This document shows positions 40,757-49,704 of a DNA stretch of 64,000 nt, one piece after another. The translations under genes were made by a program, and so were the position numbers. Numbering within the stretch: the first letter of the stretch is position 1; every line of letters starts with the position of its first letter. Under the pieces are notes generated by a model. The model was given only the letters and a program-made list of their open reading frames with translations, was not told where the DNA came from and ran no database searches. The stretch is from an uncultured Rubrobacteraceae bacterium (GTDB lineage Bacteria; Actinomycetota; Rubrobacteria; Rubrobacterales; Rubrobacteraceae). The DNA is taken from positions 115,043 to 179,042 of the forward strand of contig CADCVH010000053.1 in assembly GCA_902806085.1 (NCBI GenBank). The letters run 5' to 3'.

Positions 40757-41916
40757 TCCCGGACGACAGCGGCCTGCAAGAACTCCGCCGGGGCGTGCGG
40801 GACCTGTGCGCCCGGTTCCCCAACGAGTACTGGCGCGACCTCGACGCGAAGCGCGAGTACCCAGAGGAGTTCGTGCGGGCCATGACCCAAGCGGGCTACC
40901 TCGCCGCCCTGATCCCGGAGGAGTACGGCGGGATGGGCCTCGACCTTGTGGCCGCCTGCGCCATACTCGAAGAGGCCAACCGCTCCGGCGCCAACGCCAA
41001 CCCCGCCCACGCCCAGATGTACGTCATGGGCACCCTCCTCAGGCACGGCTCCGAGGAGCAGAGAGAGAAGTACCTGCCGAAGATAGCGGCCGGCGAGTTG
41101 AGGCTGCAGGCCTTCGGCGTCACCGAGCCCGAGGCCGGGACCGACACGACGCGCATAACCACCTTCGCCCGGCGAAGCCCGCGGGGGGACAAATACGTCG
41201 TGAACGGGCGCAAGATCTACATCTCGAGGGTCCAGCACTCGGACCTGATGGTCCTCCTCGCCCGGACGACGCCCCTCGAAGAGGTCGAGGGGCGCCCCGA
41301 CGGCCTCTCGGTCTTTATCGTGGACCTTCGGGAGGTCGGCGGCCGCCTCAAGGTGAAGCGGCGTCGGGTGATGATGAACAACTTCACGAACGAGCTCGAG
41401 TTCATGGACGTCGAGGTGCCGGCCGAGAACCTGATCGGGGAAGAAGGAAGGGGCCTCCGCTACATCCTGGACGGCATGAACGCCGAGCGCATCCTCATCG
41501 CCGCCGAGTGCGTCGGCGACGGCCGCTTCTTTATAGACCGCGCCACCAAACGGGCCAACGAGCGCGTCGTCTTCGACCGGCCCATCGGCCAGAACCAGGG
41601 CGTCCAGTTCCCCATAGCCCGCGCCTACGCAAACGTCGAGGCCGCCGACCTGATGGTTCAAAAAGCCGCCGCCCTCTTCGACAGGAAAGAGAAGTGCGGC
41701 GCGGAGGCGAACCTCGCGAAGCTCCTCGCCGCGGACGCGAGTTGGGAGGCGGCGAACGTCGCCGTGCAGACCTTCGGGGGGTACGGGGTGGACGCCGAGT
41801 ACGACGTGGAGCGCAAGTTCCGCGAGACGCGCCTCTACCAGGTCGCCCCGATCTCGACGAACCTCATCCTCTCCTACGTCGCCCAGCACGTTCTCGGCCT
41901 CCCGAGGTCGTTCTAG
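40753..41916 (+). CDS. Acyl-CoA dehydrogenase
   Basis: 387 residues, standard FAD acyl-CoA dehydrogenase. LIPEEYGGMGLDLVAACAIL is the N-terminal helix signature, QAFGVTEPEAGTDTTRITT the FAD/substrate loop and QTFGGYGVDAEYDVERKFRE the C-terminal signature; the family's catalytic glutamate region is present in the last. It oxidises an acyl-CoA at the alpha-beta bond. GTG 40753 overlaps the MaoC stop, and the CoA transferase starts one base after its stop. Confidence 0.93.
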   Translation: MIPDDSGLQELRRGVRDLCARFPNEYWRDLDAKREYPEEFVRAMTQAGYLAALIPEEYGGMGLDLVAACAILEEANRSGANANPAHAQMYVMGTLLRHGSEEQREKYLPKIAAGELRLQAFGVTEPEAGTDTTRITTFARRSPRGDKYVVNGRKIYISRVQHSDLMVLLARTTPLEEVEGRPDGLSVFIVDLREVGGRLKVKRRRVMMNNFTNELEFMDVEVPAENLIGEEGRGLRYILDGMNAERILIAAECVGDGRFFIDRATKRANERVVFDRPIGQNQGVQFPIARAYANVEAADLMVQKAAALFDRKEKCGAEANLAKLLAADASWEAANVAVQTFGGYGVDAEYDVERKFRETRLYQVAPISTNLILSYVAQHVLGLPRSF

Positions 41917-41917
41917 G

Positions 41918-43096
41918 ATGCTCCCGCTGACCGGCATAAACGTCGTCTCCCTGGAGCAGGCCGTCGCAGCCCCCTTCGCCACCCGCCAGCTCGCCGACCT
42001 CGGCGCCAGGGTCATAAAGGTAGAACGCCCCGGTAAGGGGGACTTCGCCCGCCACTACGACGAAACGGTGAACGGCCTGGCGAGCCACTTCGTCTGGCTC
42101 AACCGCTCCAAGGAGTCCCTGGCGCTCGACCTGAAAAAAGACGGGGCCGGGGAGGTCCTGCGCAGCCTAGTGGCCCGGTCCGACGTCTTCGTCCAGAACC
42201 TGGCCCCGGGCGCCGCCGAACGCCTCGGCTTCGGGGCGGAGAGGCTTCGGGAGGAACACCCGCGTCTGGTCCACTGCGGCATCTCCGGTTACGGCGAGGG
42301 CGGCCCGTACACAGAGAAGAAGGCCTACGACCTGCTGGTGCAGTGCGAGGCCGGGCTCGTCTCCATCACCGGCACGGAAGGGGCCCCTTCGAAGGTCGGG
42401 ATCTCCGTGGCCGACATAGCGGCCGGGATGTACGCCTACTCTGGCATCCTCTCCGCGCTCTTCCGGCGCGAGAGGACGGGGGAGGGCGCCACGCTGGAGG
42501 TCTCGATGCTAGAAGCCCTCGGCGAGTGGATGGGCTTCCCCGCGTACTTCGCCGGCTACGGCGGCGAGGAGCCGAAGAGGAGCGGCGCGAGCCACGCCGC
42601 CATAGCCCCCTACGGCCCGTTCGGCTGCGCGGACGGGCAGACCGTCTTCCTCGGCATCCAGAACGAGCGGGAATGGGGCGGGCTCTGTGCCGGTGTGCTG
42701 GGGCGCCCCGAGATGGCCGAGGACGAACGCTTCCGCACCAACACGAGGCGCGTCGAGAACCGGGAGGCCCTCCACGCCGAGATAGAGCGGGCCTTCTCTC
42801 GCCTCCCGTCGGGCGAGGCCATCGAGCGCTTGCAGGCGGCCGGCGTCGCGAACGCCCGGATGAGGACCGTGCGCCAGTTCCTGGACCACCCGCAACTGGA
42901 GGCCCGCGAGCGGTGGCGCGAGTTCGGCTCGCCGGCGGGGCCCCTGTGGGGCCTACGGCCGCCCGCGACCATGGAAGGCGTCGAGCCCGTGATGTCGCCC
43001 ATCCCCGCGGTGGGGGAGCACACGCGCAGCATCCTGCGCGGCCTCGGCTACGACGAGGCCAGGATCTCCTCCCTAAAGCAAAGGGGCGTCACGTAG
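41918..43096 (+). CDS. CaiB/BaiF family CoA transferase
   Basis: 392 residues of the class III CoA transferase fold. LPLTGINVVSLEQAVAAPFA and LADLGARVIKVERPGKGDFA are N-terminal signatures; the aspartate nucleophile lies in the ALDLKKDGAG to AYDLLVQCEAGLVSITG region. It moves CoA between acids, often activating the substrate of an acyl-CoA operon. ATG 41918 follows the upstream stop by one base. No specific acid can be named. Confidence 0.92.
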   Translation: MLPLTGINVVSLEQAVAAPFATRQLADLGARVIKVERPGKGDFARHYDETVNGLASHFVWLNRSKESLALDLKKDGAGEVLRSLVARSDVFVQNLAPGAAERLGFGAERLREEHPRLVHCGISGYGEGGPYTEKKAYDLLVQCEAGLVSITGTEGAPSKVGISVADIAAGMYAYSGILSALFRRERTGEGATLEVSMLEALGEWMGFPAYFAGYGGEEPKRSGASHAAIAPYGPFGCADGQTVFLGIQNEREWGGLCAGVLGRPEMAEDERFRTNTRRVENREALHAEIERAFSRLPSGEAIERLQAAGVANARMRTVRQFLDHPQLEARERWREFGSPAGPLWGLRPPATMEGVEPVMSPIPAVGEHTRSILRGLGYDEARISSLKQRGVT

Positions 43097-43104
43097 TCCC
43101 GCAC

Positions 43105-43133
43105 CGGGCTCCCCGAAAACCCCCCGAAGCCCG
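43105..43133. terminator. Weak hairpin between convergent genes
   Basis: CGGGCT (43105-43110) pairs with AGCCCG (43128-43133), with an A/C-rich loop, between the CoA transferase and Spo0M-like genes. Confidence 0.35.
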
Positions 43134-43141
43134 AAACCTCT

Positions 43142-43897
43142 CTACCGAATATGGCCGTCGATCAGTTGCGCGAGCATGCCCTCCACGGCGCCGCGCTCGG
43201 CGTCGGAGCGGGTAACGGAGAGGCGGGAGAAGCGCTCGTTCATCTCCAGGGCCGACTCGAGCAGGCCCCCGAGTCCCCCGGCCCTCCGGTCGAGCTCGAC
43301 GAGCACGTCCAGGGCGTCGTCGCCTTGGAGCTTGAAGACCAGCTCCAGCTCCTCGACGCGCCCGGCGTAGCGCCCGCCGGGCCTGAACTCGAGTTGCTGG
43401 ACGAAGGGGAGCGGGGCCCCCTTGCGCGGGGCGTACTCGTTCTCCGCCTGGCGCAGCGTGAAGCCGAGGTTCTGGGCGGCGCTCAGGACCGCCTGCTGAA
43501 GGGGGTGGGGGGAGACCTGGATGCCGTCGGCGTCGCCGGGGTCGATAGCGCCGGAAATGTCCAGCCCCGTGTGGACCGTCACGCCCTGGTGCCCGACCGA
43601 GAGCGGCGTCTCGAAGGGCAGCCGGAACGAGAACGGCACGGACCTCTCCTCCCCGGCCCCGATCTCCATCCTGCCCGCCACCTCGTGCTCGATCAGGGTG
43701 TGCGCGTGGGTCGAGTCCTCGTGCTTGTACCGGGTCGAGACGGCCAAGTAGATGCGGTTGAACTCCTGCGCGTCGCTTCCGCCCACGACGTGCGTCTCCC
43801 CGCTCACCGTCCCCCCGGGGACGAACGAGTCCGCGTGCAGCCGGGTGTCCACCCTGGCCCCGCCCACGCCGATGCTGCTCAACAGCTTCTTGAACAC
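43142..43897 (-). CDS. Spo0M-like arrestin-fold protein
   Basis: 251 residues. FKKLLSSIGVGGARVDTRLH, FVPGGTVSGETHVVGGSDAQ and IYLAVSTRYKHE match the sporulation-control protein Spo0M, a two-lobed arrestin-like beta-sandwich. In Bacillus it affects sporulation and cell division; in actinobacteria the role is unclear. GTG 43897 has GGGAGGTGG six bases upstream; the frame is open further but encodes the repeat described at 43981, which I exclude. Confidence 0.85.
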   Translation of the reverse strand: MFKKLLSSIGVGGARVDTRLHADSFVPGGTVSGETHVVGGSDAQEFNRIYLAVSTRYKHEDSTHAHTLIEHEVAGRMEIGAGEERSVPFSFRLPFETPLSVGHQGVTVHTGLDISGAIDPGDADGIQVSPHPLQQAVLSAAQNLGFTLRQAENEYAPRKGAPLPFVQQLEFRPGGRYAGRVEELELVFKLQGDDALDVLVELDRRAGGLGGLLESALEMNERFSRLSVTRSDAERGAVEGMLAQLIDGHIR

Positions 43898-43980
43898 AGG
43901 ACCACCTCCCGCTCGGAGAAAACCACGCCCCATCCTCGCACGAAGGCACACCAGGCTCAACCGCACCCGCGGCCCAGCAG

Positions 43981-44035
43981 ACTCGGCCACAAATAGCGCA
44001 ACGTATGGCCGCAGCGAGGCTTGGCAGAACAACGG
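43981..44035. repeat. Left copy of a 53-55 bp inverted repeat
   Basis: This segment matches the reverse complement of 46141-46193 at about 48 of 53 positions with one 2-base indel; ACAAATAGCGCAACGTATGG is nearly identical. Together the copies bracket the regulator/SDR segment 44079-46058. Confidence 0.75.
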
Positions 44036-44078
44036 TCGCGCAACCCATCGGGCGGCCCGTCTCGCGACGGCATGGCGG

Positions 44079-44954
44079 TCACCGCGGGCGAGGGTCGCGA
44101 CCTCCGCGGTCGGGATCGGGGCCGAATTGCTGGGTGCCGACGACGGACAACAGCCTCAGCTTCTCGTGGCCCTCGGCGCCCGGCGGGGCGGTGAAGACCA
44201 GCAGCGCCTGGGCCCGGTTCTGGGTGAAGAGGATCTGGCAATCGAGCTCGATCTCGCCCAGCTCGGGGTGGACGATGGTCTTGTGGTCGTCGAGGCGGAC
44301 GGCGACCTCGTGACGATCCCACAGACGGGCGAACTCGGGACTTTCGTCGCGCAACCGGCCCGCGATGGCCGCGGCGCGGCCGTCGGGGCCTCCGCGGGAG
44401 AGCGCCGCCCGGAGGTCGGACACCTGCACCCGGCTCTGGTGGTCGCGGTCGGCCTCGGGGTAGAGGCGCCTCTCTTCGGGGTCGGTGAACCAGCGGTAGA
44501 CGGCGCTGCGGGCCGGGCCGGCGAACCGGGTCCAGTCGCCGAGCAGGGCGACCGCGAGCCGGTTCTGCGCGAGCGTCTCGCCCAGGTCGGTGACCACCAT
44601 GGCGGGGGTGTCCTCGAGGCGGTCGAGGACCCGCATGAGCGCCGGGCCGACGTGCTCGGAGCGGAGGATGCGGGCCGGCGCCTCGTGGCCGGCGAGGCGG
44701 AACAGGTGGTCGCGCTCGTCCATCGTGAGGCGGAGCCCGCGGGCGATGGCGGCCAGCATCTGCCCGGAGGGCCGGGGCCCGCGCCCCTGCTCCAGGCGGG
44801 CGTAGTAGTCGGCGGACATGGCCGACAGGGCGGCGGCCTCTTCTCGCCGGAGACCCGCCACGCGCCGCCGCGGCCCGCTCGGGAGCCCCGCGTCCTTCGG
44901 CCGGAGGGCCTCGCGCCGGCGGCGCAGGAAGTCTGCTAGTTCCATTCGGTCCAT
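44079..44954 (-). CDS. HTH regulator with MmyB-like ligand-binding domain
   Basis: 291 residues. An XRE helix-turn-helix occupies residues 5-75 (FLRRRREALRPKD, VAGLRREEAAALSAMSADYY, ARLEQGRGPRPS), followed by the MmyB-like PAS-type domain (LEDTPAMVVTDLGETLAQNR, FTDPEERRLYPEADRDHQSR). Such regulators usually sit divergent from an SDR oxidoreductase they control, as here. ATG 44954 is chosen; the longer open frame lacks homology. Putative operator at 44990-45019. Confidence 0.88.
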   Translation of the reverse strand: MDRMELADFLRRRREALRPKDAGLPSGPRRRVAGLRREEAAALSAMSADYYARLEQGRGPRPSGQMLAAIARGLRLTMDERDHLFRLAGHEAPARILRSEHVGPALMRVLDRLEDTPAMVVTDLGETLAQNRLAVALLGDWTRFAGPARSAVYRWFTDPEERRLYPEADRDHQSRVQVSDLRAALSRGGPDGRAAAIAGRLRDESPEFARLWDRHEVAVRLDDHKTIVHPELGEIELDCQILFTQNRAQALLVFTAPPGAEGHEKLRLLSVVGTQQFGPDPDRGGRDPRPR

Positions 44955-44989
44955 GGCGCCATTGTAGGCGTCCCCCGGGCGCCCAACCA

Positions 44990-45019
44990 GGGACCGCCGA
45001 TCCGAGGATAAGCGGTCCC
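44990..45019. promoter_or_regulatory. Candidate operator between MmyB-like regulator and SDR
   Basis: GGGACCG (44990-44996) and CGGTCCC (45013-45019) form a perfect 7-bp inverted repeat spaced by 16 bases in the divergent promoter. Confidence 0.45.
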
Positions 45020-45149
45020 ATTTCGCTCCGGGCCGCTCGGCCTTACGGTCTGGGTTGTTGGCGAGGGTGCCCGTCATCTCGGGAGGCGGGGAGAGAGCTC
45101 GCCCCGCGAGCCCGCGCCAAGCCCGTCACCACGAAAGAGGAGGAACATC

Positions 45150-45242
45150 GTGCATCTGAACGGCAACACCGCCTTGATCACCGGCGGGGGCTCAGGCATA
45201 GGCCGCGCGCTTGCCGAGGCTTACCACGTCCGCGGGAACTGA
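45150..45242 (+). pseudogene. 30-codon N-terminal relic of an SDR gene
   Basis: GTG 45150, with GAGGAGG six bases upstream, opens the frame [20 protein letters not shown], the Rossmann start of a DltE-like SDR, then stops at 45240 after 30 residues. The complete SDR at 45282 begins with the near-identical KLENRTVLITGGTSGIGLEL. A duplicated or replaced gene whose body was deleted is the simplest explanation. It may still be translated as a short leader. Confidence 0.7.
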
Positions 45243-45281
45243 CGGCAGGCGCGACACCGACGAAACGGAAGGAGCCCGACC

Positions 45282-46058
45282 ATGAAATTGGAGAACAGGA
45301 CGGTCCTGATCACCGGAGGAACGAGCGGCATCGGCCTCGAGCTGGCCAAGCAACTGCTCGGGCGCGGCAACACGGTCGTGGTCACCGGACGGGATCGGGC
45401 AAAACTGGAGGCCGCCGAGCGGGCGCTGCCCGGCCTCCACGCGTTCGAGAGCGACGTGAGCGACCCGGAGGCGATCGCGGCGCTGCACGATAGCGTGCTC
45501 GCGCGGTTCCCGGCCCTCGACACCCTCATCAACAACGCCGGCATCATGCGCCGCCTGGACCTCGACCGGGACCTGGACGACGTGACGCGCGAGATCGACA
45601 CCAACCTGGGCGGGCCGGTGCGGATGGTCCATCGCTTCCTGCCGCACCTCAAGACCCGCGAGGGCGGGCTGATCGTGAACGTCTCGTCCGGCCTGGCCTT
45701 CGTCCCTTTCCCCGCGTTGCCGGTCTACTCCGCCACCAAGGCCGCCGTCCACTCCTTCTCGCTATCTCTGCGCGCGCAGCTCGGCGGCACCGGCGTCACC
45801 GTCGTCGAGCTGGCCCCGCCGCCCGTCGAGACGGGGCTGTTCCGGGGCGAGTTCGAGGCGGAGACGCGGGGGCAGAAGTTCATGGAACCGGCGGTGCTCG
45901 TCCGGCGGGCCATCGCCGGGATCGAGGCGGGCCGGGTAGAGATCCGCCCGGGCCTTAGCAAAGTGCTAAACGCCATGAGTCGCATCGCTCCCCGATTTAT
46001 GCTTGGGCAGGTGGCGAGGATGGCCGAGCCGCGGGCACCAACCGGGGCGGCGCGATGA
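45282..46058 (+). CDS. Short-chain dehydrogenase (DltE-like)
   Basis: 258 residues, classical SDR. TGGTSGIG cofactor loop near residue 12, NNAG near residue 86, and the catalytic Ser/Tyr/Lys in VNVSSGLAFVPFPALPVYSATKAA. It oxidises or reduces an alcohol/ketone with NAD(P). Divergent from an MmyB-like regulator, with a truncated SDR copy between them. Confidence 0.92.
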   Translation: MKLENRTVLITGGTSGIGLELAKQLLGRGNTVVVTGRDRAKLEAAERALPGLHAFESDVSDPEAIAALHDSVLARFPALDTLINNAGIMRRLDLDRDLDDVTREIDTNLGGPVRMVHRFLPHLKTREGGLIVNVSSGLAFVPFPALPVYSATKAAVHSFSLSLRAQLGGTGVTVVELAPPPVETGLFRGEFEAETRGQKFMEPAVLVRRAIAGIEAGRVEIRPGLSKVLNAMSRIAPRFMLGQVARMAEPRAPTGAAR

Positions 46059-46140
46059 GCGGCGCGCGGCCCCAAGCCGCGGGAACGCTCCGGGCCTGCC
46101 GACGCGGCAGGTCCACGACCCGACGGGCGTGGGCCCCGCG

Positions 46141-46193
46141 CCGTTTCTGCCAGGCCCGGCTGCAGCCATACGTTGCGCTATTTGCGGCCGAGT
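46141..46193. repeat. Right copy of the 53-55 bp inverted repeat
   Basis: Reverse-complement partner of 43981-44035. No terminal direct duplication or transposase is visible around either copy. Confidence 0.75.
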
Positions 46194-46455
46194 TTGCGGC
46201 CCAGACGTCGAATGGGGGTGTGACCGCCCGGGGAGTTCCGTGAGGACCGGCGGCAAAGGGTACGGAGGGAGGGTCGCGATCTGGCATGAGCCCGCCATCC
46301 CCAGGGCCGAAAAGATGCCCTTCGAGACGCGAACGTCCGACCCGCTGGGGCCGGTACTACGCCCGCGAAAGGCCCGTGATATACATCCGGGGATGGTTCA
46401 AGTCTCCCACTAGCGTCCGGGTTTTGTTTTGGACGCGACCCGAAAGGAACCGACG

Positions 46456-47490
46456 ATGGAACTCGGTCTCTACACCTTCGCGGACGTTGGTCCCGGTCTG
46501 GATCCCGCGCGTCGGCTGCGTGACCTGATCGAGGAGATCGAGCTGGCCGACCAGGTCGGCCTCGACGTCTTCGGCGTCGGCGAACACCACCGCCCCGACT
46601 ACGCCGTCTCCTCGCCGGCCGTGGCGCTGGCCGCGGCGGCCGAACGCACGAAAAACATCCGCCTGAGCAGCGCCGTCACGGTGCTGAGTTCTGATGACCC
46701 GGTTCGCGTCTTCCAGGACTTCGCCACGCTCGATCTGCTGTCGGGCGGGAGGGCGGAGATCATGGCGGGCCGCGGTTCGTTTATCGAGTCTTTCCCCCTC
46801 TTCGGCTACGACCTCGGCGACTACGACGAGTTGTTCGCAGAGAAGCTCGACCTGCTGCTCAAGCTGCGGGAGTCCGAGCGCGTCACGTGGTCGGGCAGGC
46901 ACCGCGCTCCCTTAGAGGACGTCGGCGTCTACCCGCGTTCGGTCCAGGACCCTCTGCCGGTCTGGATCGCGGTCGGCGGGACGCCGCAGTCGGTGGTGCG
47001 CGCCGCGCTGCTCGGCCTGCCGTTGGCGATCGCCATCATCGGCGGCCAGCCCGAAAACTTCGCGCCGCTCGCCCAGCTCTACCGCCAGGCCGCGGCCGAG
47101 GCGGGTCACGACCCCGGGCGGTTGCCCATCAGCATCAACTCCCATACCTACGTGGCCGAGACCTCCCAGAAGGCGGGCGACGAGTACTTTCCCACCTACG
47201 CGGCGATGATGAACCGGATCGGCCGCGAGCGCGGCTGGGGACCGATGCGCCGCGGCCAGTTCGAGGCGGGGCGCTCCCCGCACGGCGCGCTCCTCGTCGG
47301 CAGCCCCGAGGAGGTCGTGGAGAAGATCCTCTACGAGCACGAGCTCTTCGGCCACGAACGCTTCATGGCCCAGATCAGCGTCGGCACGCTGCCCCACGAC
47401 AAGGTCATGCGCGCCACAGAGCTCTTCGGCACCGAGGTCGCACCCGCCGTCCGCAAGGAACTCGCGCCGCGATCCGCCACCAACGCCTGA
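46456..47490 (+). CDS. LLM-class flavin-dependent oxidoreductase
   Basis: 344 residues of the bacterial luciferase-like TIM barrel. [39 protein letters not shown] and [20 protein letters not shown] are typical of the group-1 alkanal monooxygenase-like proteins. It uses FMN or F420. ATG 46456 has AAAGGAAC upstream; an in-frame TTG at 46429 is less likely. It stands alone between the SDR segment and the leftward P-loop kinase gene. Confidence 0.92.
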   Translation: MELGLYTFADVGPGLDPARRLRDLIEEIELADQVGLDVFGVGEHHRPDYAVSSPAVALAAAAERTKNIRLSSAVTVLSSDDPVRVFQDFATLDLLSGGRAEIMAGRGSFIESFPLFGYDLGDYDELFAEKLDLLLKLRESERVTWSGRHRAPLEDVGVYPRSVQDPLPVWIAVGGTPQSVVRAALLGLPLAIAIIGGQPENFAPLAQLYRQAAAEAGHDPGRLPISINSHTYVAETSQKAGDEYFPTYAAMMNRIGRERGWGPMRRGQFEAGRSPHGALLVGSPEEVVEKILYEHELFGHERFMAQISVGTLPHDKVMRATELFGTEVAPAVRKELAPRSATNA

Positions 47491-47719
47491 GGCCCCGTAT
47501 CGTCCGGGCCAAACGCGAACCGTAGAAGCCGAGGAGAACAACCCCGGAGAAGACGGAGGGCGCGGGCGTCGGGGGAGCCCCGCCGTTTGCGCGCGGCCCG
47601 GAGGGGACAGGCAAGGGCCTGGCCTACGGTATCCCGTTCGTCGTCTGACGCCCTGCCCGGCCGGGCTACGGGCTGGGGCCCCATCGTTCCCGAGCCGGTA
47701 GCACGCCTCGTACCTTTCC

Positions 47720-48172
47720 TCAGCATGCCCGGACCTCGAAGGCCCCGCCGTTCGGCCGGACGCGGTAGAGCTCGTCGAAGCCCTCCGCACGGGAGGGGGG
47801 AGCGAGCCTCTTCGCCGTGGCGAAGATGGCCACGTCGGGGACCCGCGCCTTGCCCTCGCGGCGGGCGTTGCGCGCCAGGCACTCGCGCACCCCGGAATCG
47901 AAGTGGTATCCGACGATCCTGGCCCCGAACTGGCGGCCGAGCTCGATGAGCGGGCGCCGGTCTTCGACCGTCGGGTTCGTGTTGTCCACGACGACCGGGC
48001 GCCCGGACCGCAACGCGGCCTCCACGAGCTGCCCCTGCCTCCTGTTCCGGTTCCTGTTGTTGCGGAACAGGTCCTTGCTGACGTGCTCGTGGGTCGCGGC
48101 GAACCGCCCGCGGAAGAACGTGCTCTTCCCCGAGGCTTGCAGGCCGACGAAGATGACCAGCTCCGCACCCAT
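47720..48172 (-). CDS. P-loop kinase (AAA_33 / polynucleotide kinase-like)
   Basis: 150 residues. Walker A is FVGLQASGKSTF near residue 8; RPVVVDNTNPTVEDRRPLIE and ARIVGYHFDSGVRECLARNA are typical of the T4 polynucleotide-kinase-like AAA_33 group that phosphorylates nucleic acid ends or small molecules. The lid residues R..NARREGKARVP follow. ATG 48172 is the likely start. It is divergent from an alpha/beta hydrolase gene. Confidence 0.85.
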   Translation of the reverse strand: MGAELVIFVGLQASGKSTFFRGRFAATHEHVSKDLFRNNRNRNRRQGQLVEAALRSGRPVVVDNTNPTVEDRRPLIELGRQFGARIVGYHFDSGVRECLARNARREGKARVPDVAIFATAKRLAPPSRAEGFDELYRVRPNGGAFEVRAC

Positions 48173-48261
48173 GGCCCGAACATGATAGCCCCTAAAGCGA
48201 CCGGTTCGTTCCAAGCGCCGGGGAGGAGAACGGGGGGTAACCGGGTAAGAGACACCCCGGG

Positions 48262-49032
48262 ATGAAGATGGACCCAAAAACGAGGGGACCGGAGACGACC
48301 CTGACCGTGGTGGACGGCGTGCGGATGCACGCCCGCGTCTCGGAGTGCCGGGCCACCGGCGGGCCGCCCGTCGTGCTCGTGCACGGGCTGGTGGTCTCGG
48401 GCCGCTATATGGTCCCCCTCCTGGAGGAGCTGGCCCGCTCCCACGCCGTCTACGCGCCGGATCTGCCTGGCTTCGGCCGGAGCGAGGGGCCGGCCCGCGC
48501 GCTGGACACGGTCGGCCTGGCCGACGCGCTGGCCGCCTGGATGCGGGCGGCCGGCCTGAGAAGGGCCGCGCTCATCGGGAACTCCATGGCTTGCCAGGTC
48601 ATCGCCTGGCTGGCCCTGCGCCATCCCGGGCTCGTCGAGAAGGTGGTTTTGCAGGGCCCGACGATGGACCCGCCCGCGCGAAGCATGCCCCGGCAGATCG
48701 GGCGTTTCCTAATCGACACGCTCCGCGAGCCCCCTTCCCTGATCGCCATCGAGGGTCTCGACCTCTTCCGGGCGGGCGTTGGCCGGTCCTGGCGGACCTT
48801 CCACCACGCCATCGAGGACCCCATCGAGGAGAGGCTCCCGAGGGTGCGCGTGCCGGCGCTCGTCTTGCACGGCTCGCGCGACCGGATCTCGCCCGGGGGC
48901 TGGGCCGAAGAGGTCGCGCGTCTCCTGCCCGACGGCCGGCTCGTCGTCCTGCCCGGGGCGGCCCACGCCGCGAACTACTCCGCGCCGGCGGAGTTCGCCC
49001 GCGCGGTCCGGTCCTTCCTCGCCGACGGGTAG
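48262..49032 (+). CDS. Alpha/beta hydrolase
   Basis: 256 residues. VVLVHGLVVSGRYMVPLLEE oxyanion region, nucleophile elbow IGNSMACQ (Ser), acid in VLHGSRDRISPGG and histidine in PGAAHAANYSAP. The elbow lacks the usual Gly before the nucleophile's partner (GNSMA). The substrate is unknown. ATG 48262 lacks a strong ribosome site; ATG 48268 is an alternative. Confidence 0.88.
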   Translation: MKMDPKTRGPETTLTVVDGVRMHARVSECRATGGPPVVLVHGLVVSGRYMVPLLEELARSHAVYAPDLPGFGRSEGPARALDTVGLADALAAWMRAAGLRRAALIGNSMACQVIAWLALRHPGLVEKVVLQGPTMDPPARSMPRQIGRFLIDTLREPPSLIAIEGLDLFRAGVGRSWRTFHHAIEDPIEERLPRVRVPALVLHGSRDRISPGGWAEEVARLLPDGRLVVLPGAAHAANYSAPAEFARAVRSFLADG

Positions 49033-49338
49033 GACGCCGACGGTCGCCGGGGAGACGTCCTGCACCATTCGGGGTAGCGGGCCTGCACATTCGGGATCAT
49101 TCTCGTCCCGGCCGCCGGTCTCCGCGTTTGCGGACGCTCCGGCGGCGGGCAAGGACCACCCAAGCGACAGGGAGGTCACGGCGCCGGCAATGAGCTCTCA
49201 AGCGAAGATGTGCCAAGAGCCGTAACCGCGGGGACCACGGCCTGCCGCGGTCCCTCGTGCTTCGTGGCGGCGCACCATCGAGAAGGTCGTACCGCCCGCG
49301 AGCGCGGGAGGGAACACCACAGACAAGGAGGACGTGGA
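49033..49338. other. 306-base gap without a gene
   Basis: No supported coding sequence, hairpin or promoter. Only the AAGGAGG ribosome site of the next gene (49325-49331) can be pointed out. Confidence 0.5.
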
Positions 49339-49695
49339 GTGAGCCAAAGGGGAGTATCGACCAGGACCCACGGCGTGCTGGACCTCGTGACGTCGGGCAC
49401 CCTGCTCGTCGCGCCGGGGCTTCTCGGCCTGAACGACGAGCCCAGGGCCTCCTCCGTCCTGCGGATGGCCGGCGGCGGGGCGCTGGTCTACAGCATGCTC
49501 ACCGACTACGAGTTCGGCCTCGTGAAGCTGCTCCCGATGCGCGCCCACCTGGCGATGGACGCCGCGAGCGGCGCGTTCCTGGCGTCGTCCCCGTGGCTCC
49601 TCGGCTTCGCCAAGAACGGCCCGCGCTACTGGCTGCCGCACGCGCTGATGGGCGCGGGCGAGGTGCTCGCCGCCCTGACGAGCAGGACGCGCTGA
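49339..49695 (+). CDS. Small SPW-motif membrane protein
   Basis: 118 residues with about four hydrophobic segments. LDLVTSGTLLVAPGLLGLND near the start and ASSPWLLGFAKN later are the paired SPW-type repeats of a small inner-membrane family of unknown function. GTG 49339 has AAGGAGG seven bases upstream. Its stop is nine bases from the end of the convergent hydrolase gene. Confidence 0.75.
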   Translation: MSQRGVSTRTHGVLDLVTSGTLLVAPGLLGLNDEPRASSVLRMAGGGALVYSMLTDYEFGLVKLLPMRAHLAMDAASGAFLASSPWLLGFAKNGPRYWLPHALMGAGEVLAALTSRTR

Positions 49696-49704
49696 GGCGG
49701 GCCC

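Noticed and set aside
43898..44048. N-terminal extension of the Spo0M-like gene into the inverted repeat
   Set aside because: The extension encodes the repeat sequence in all frames, the other repeat copy is not linked to an Spo0M gene, and GTG 43897 has a strong ribosome site.
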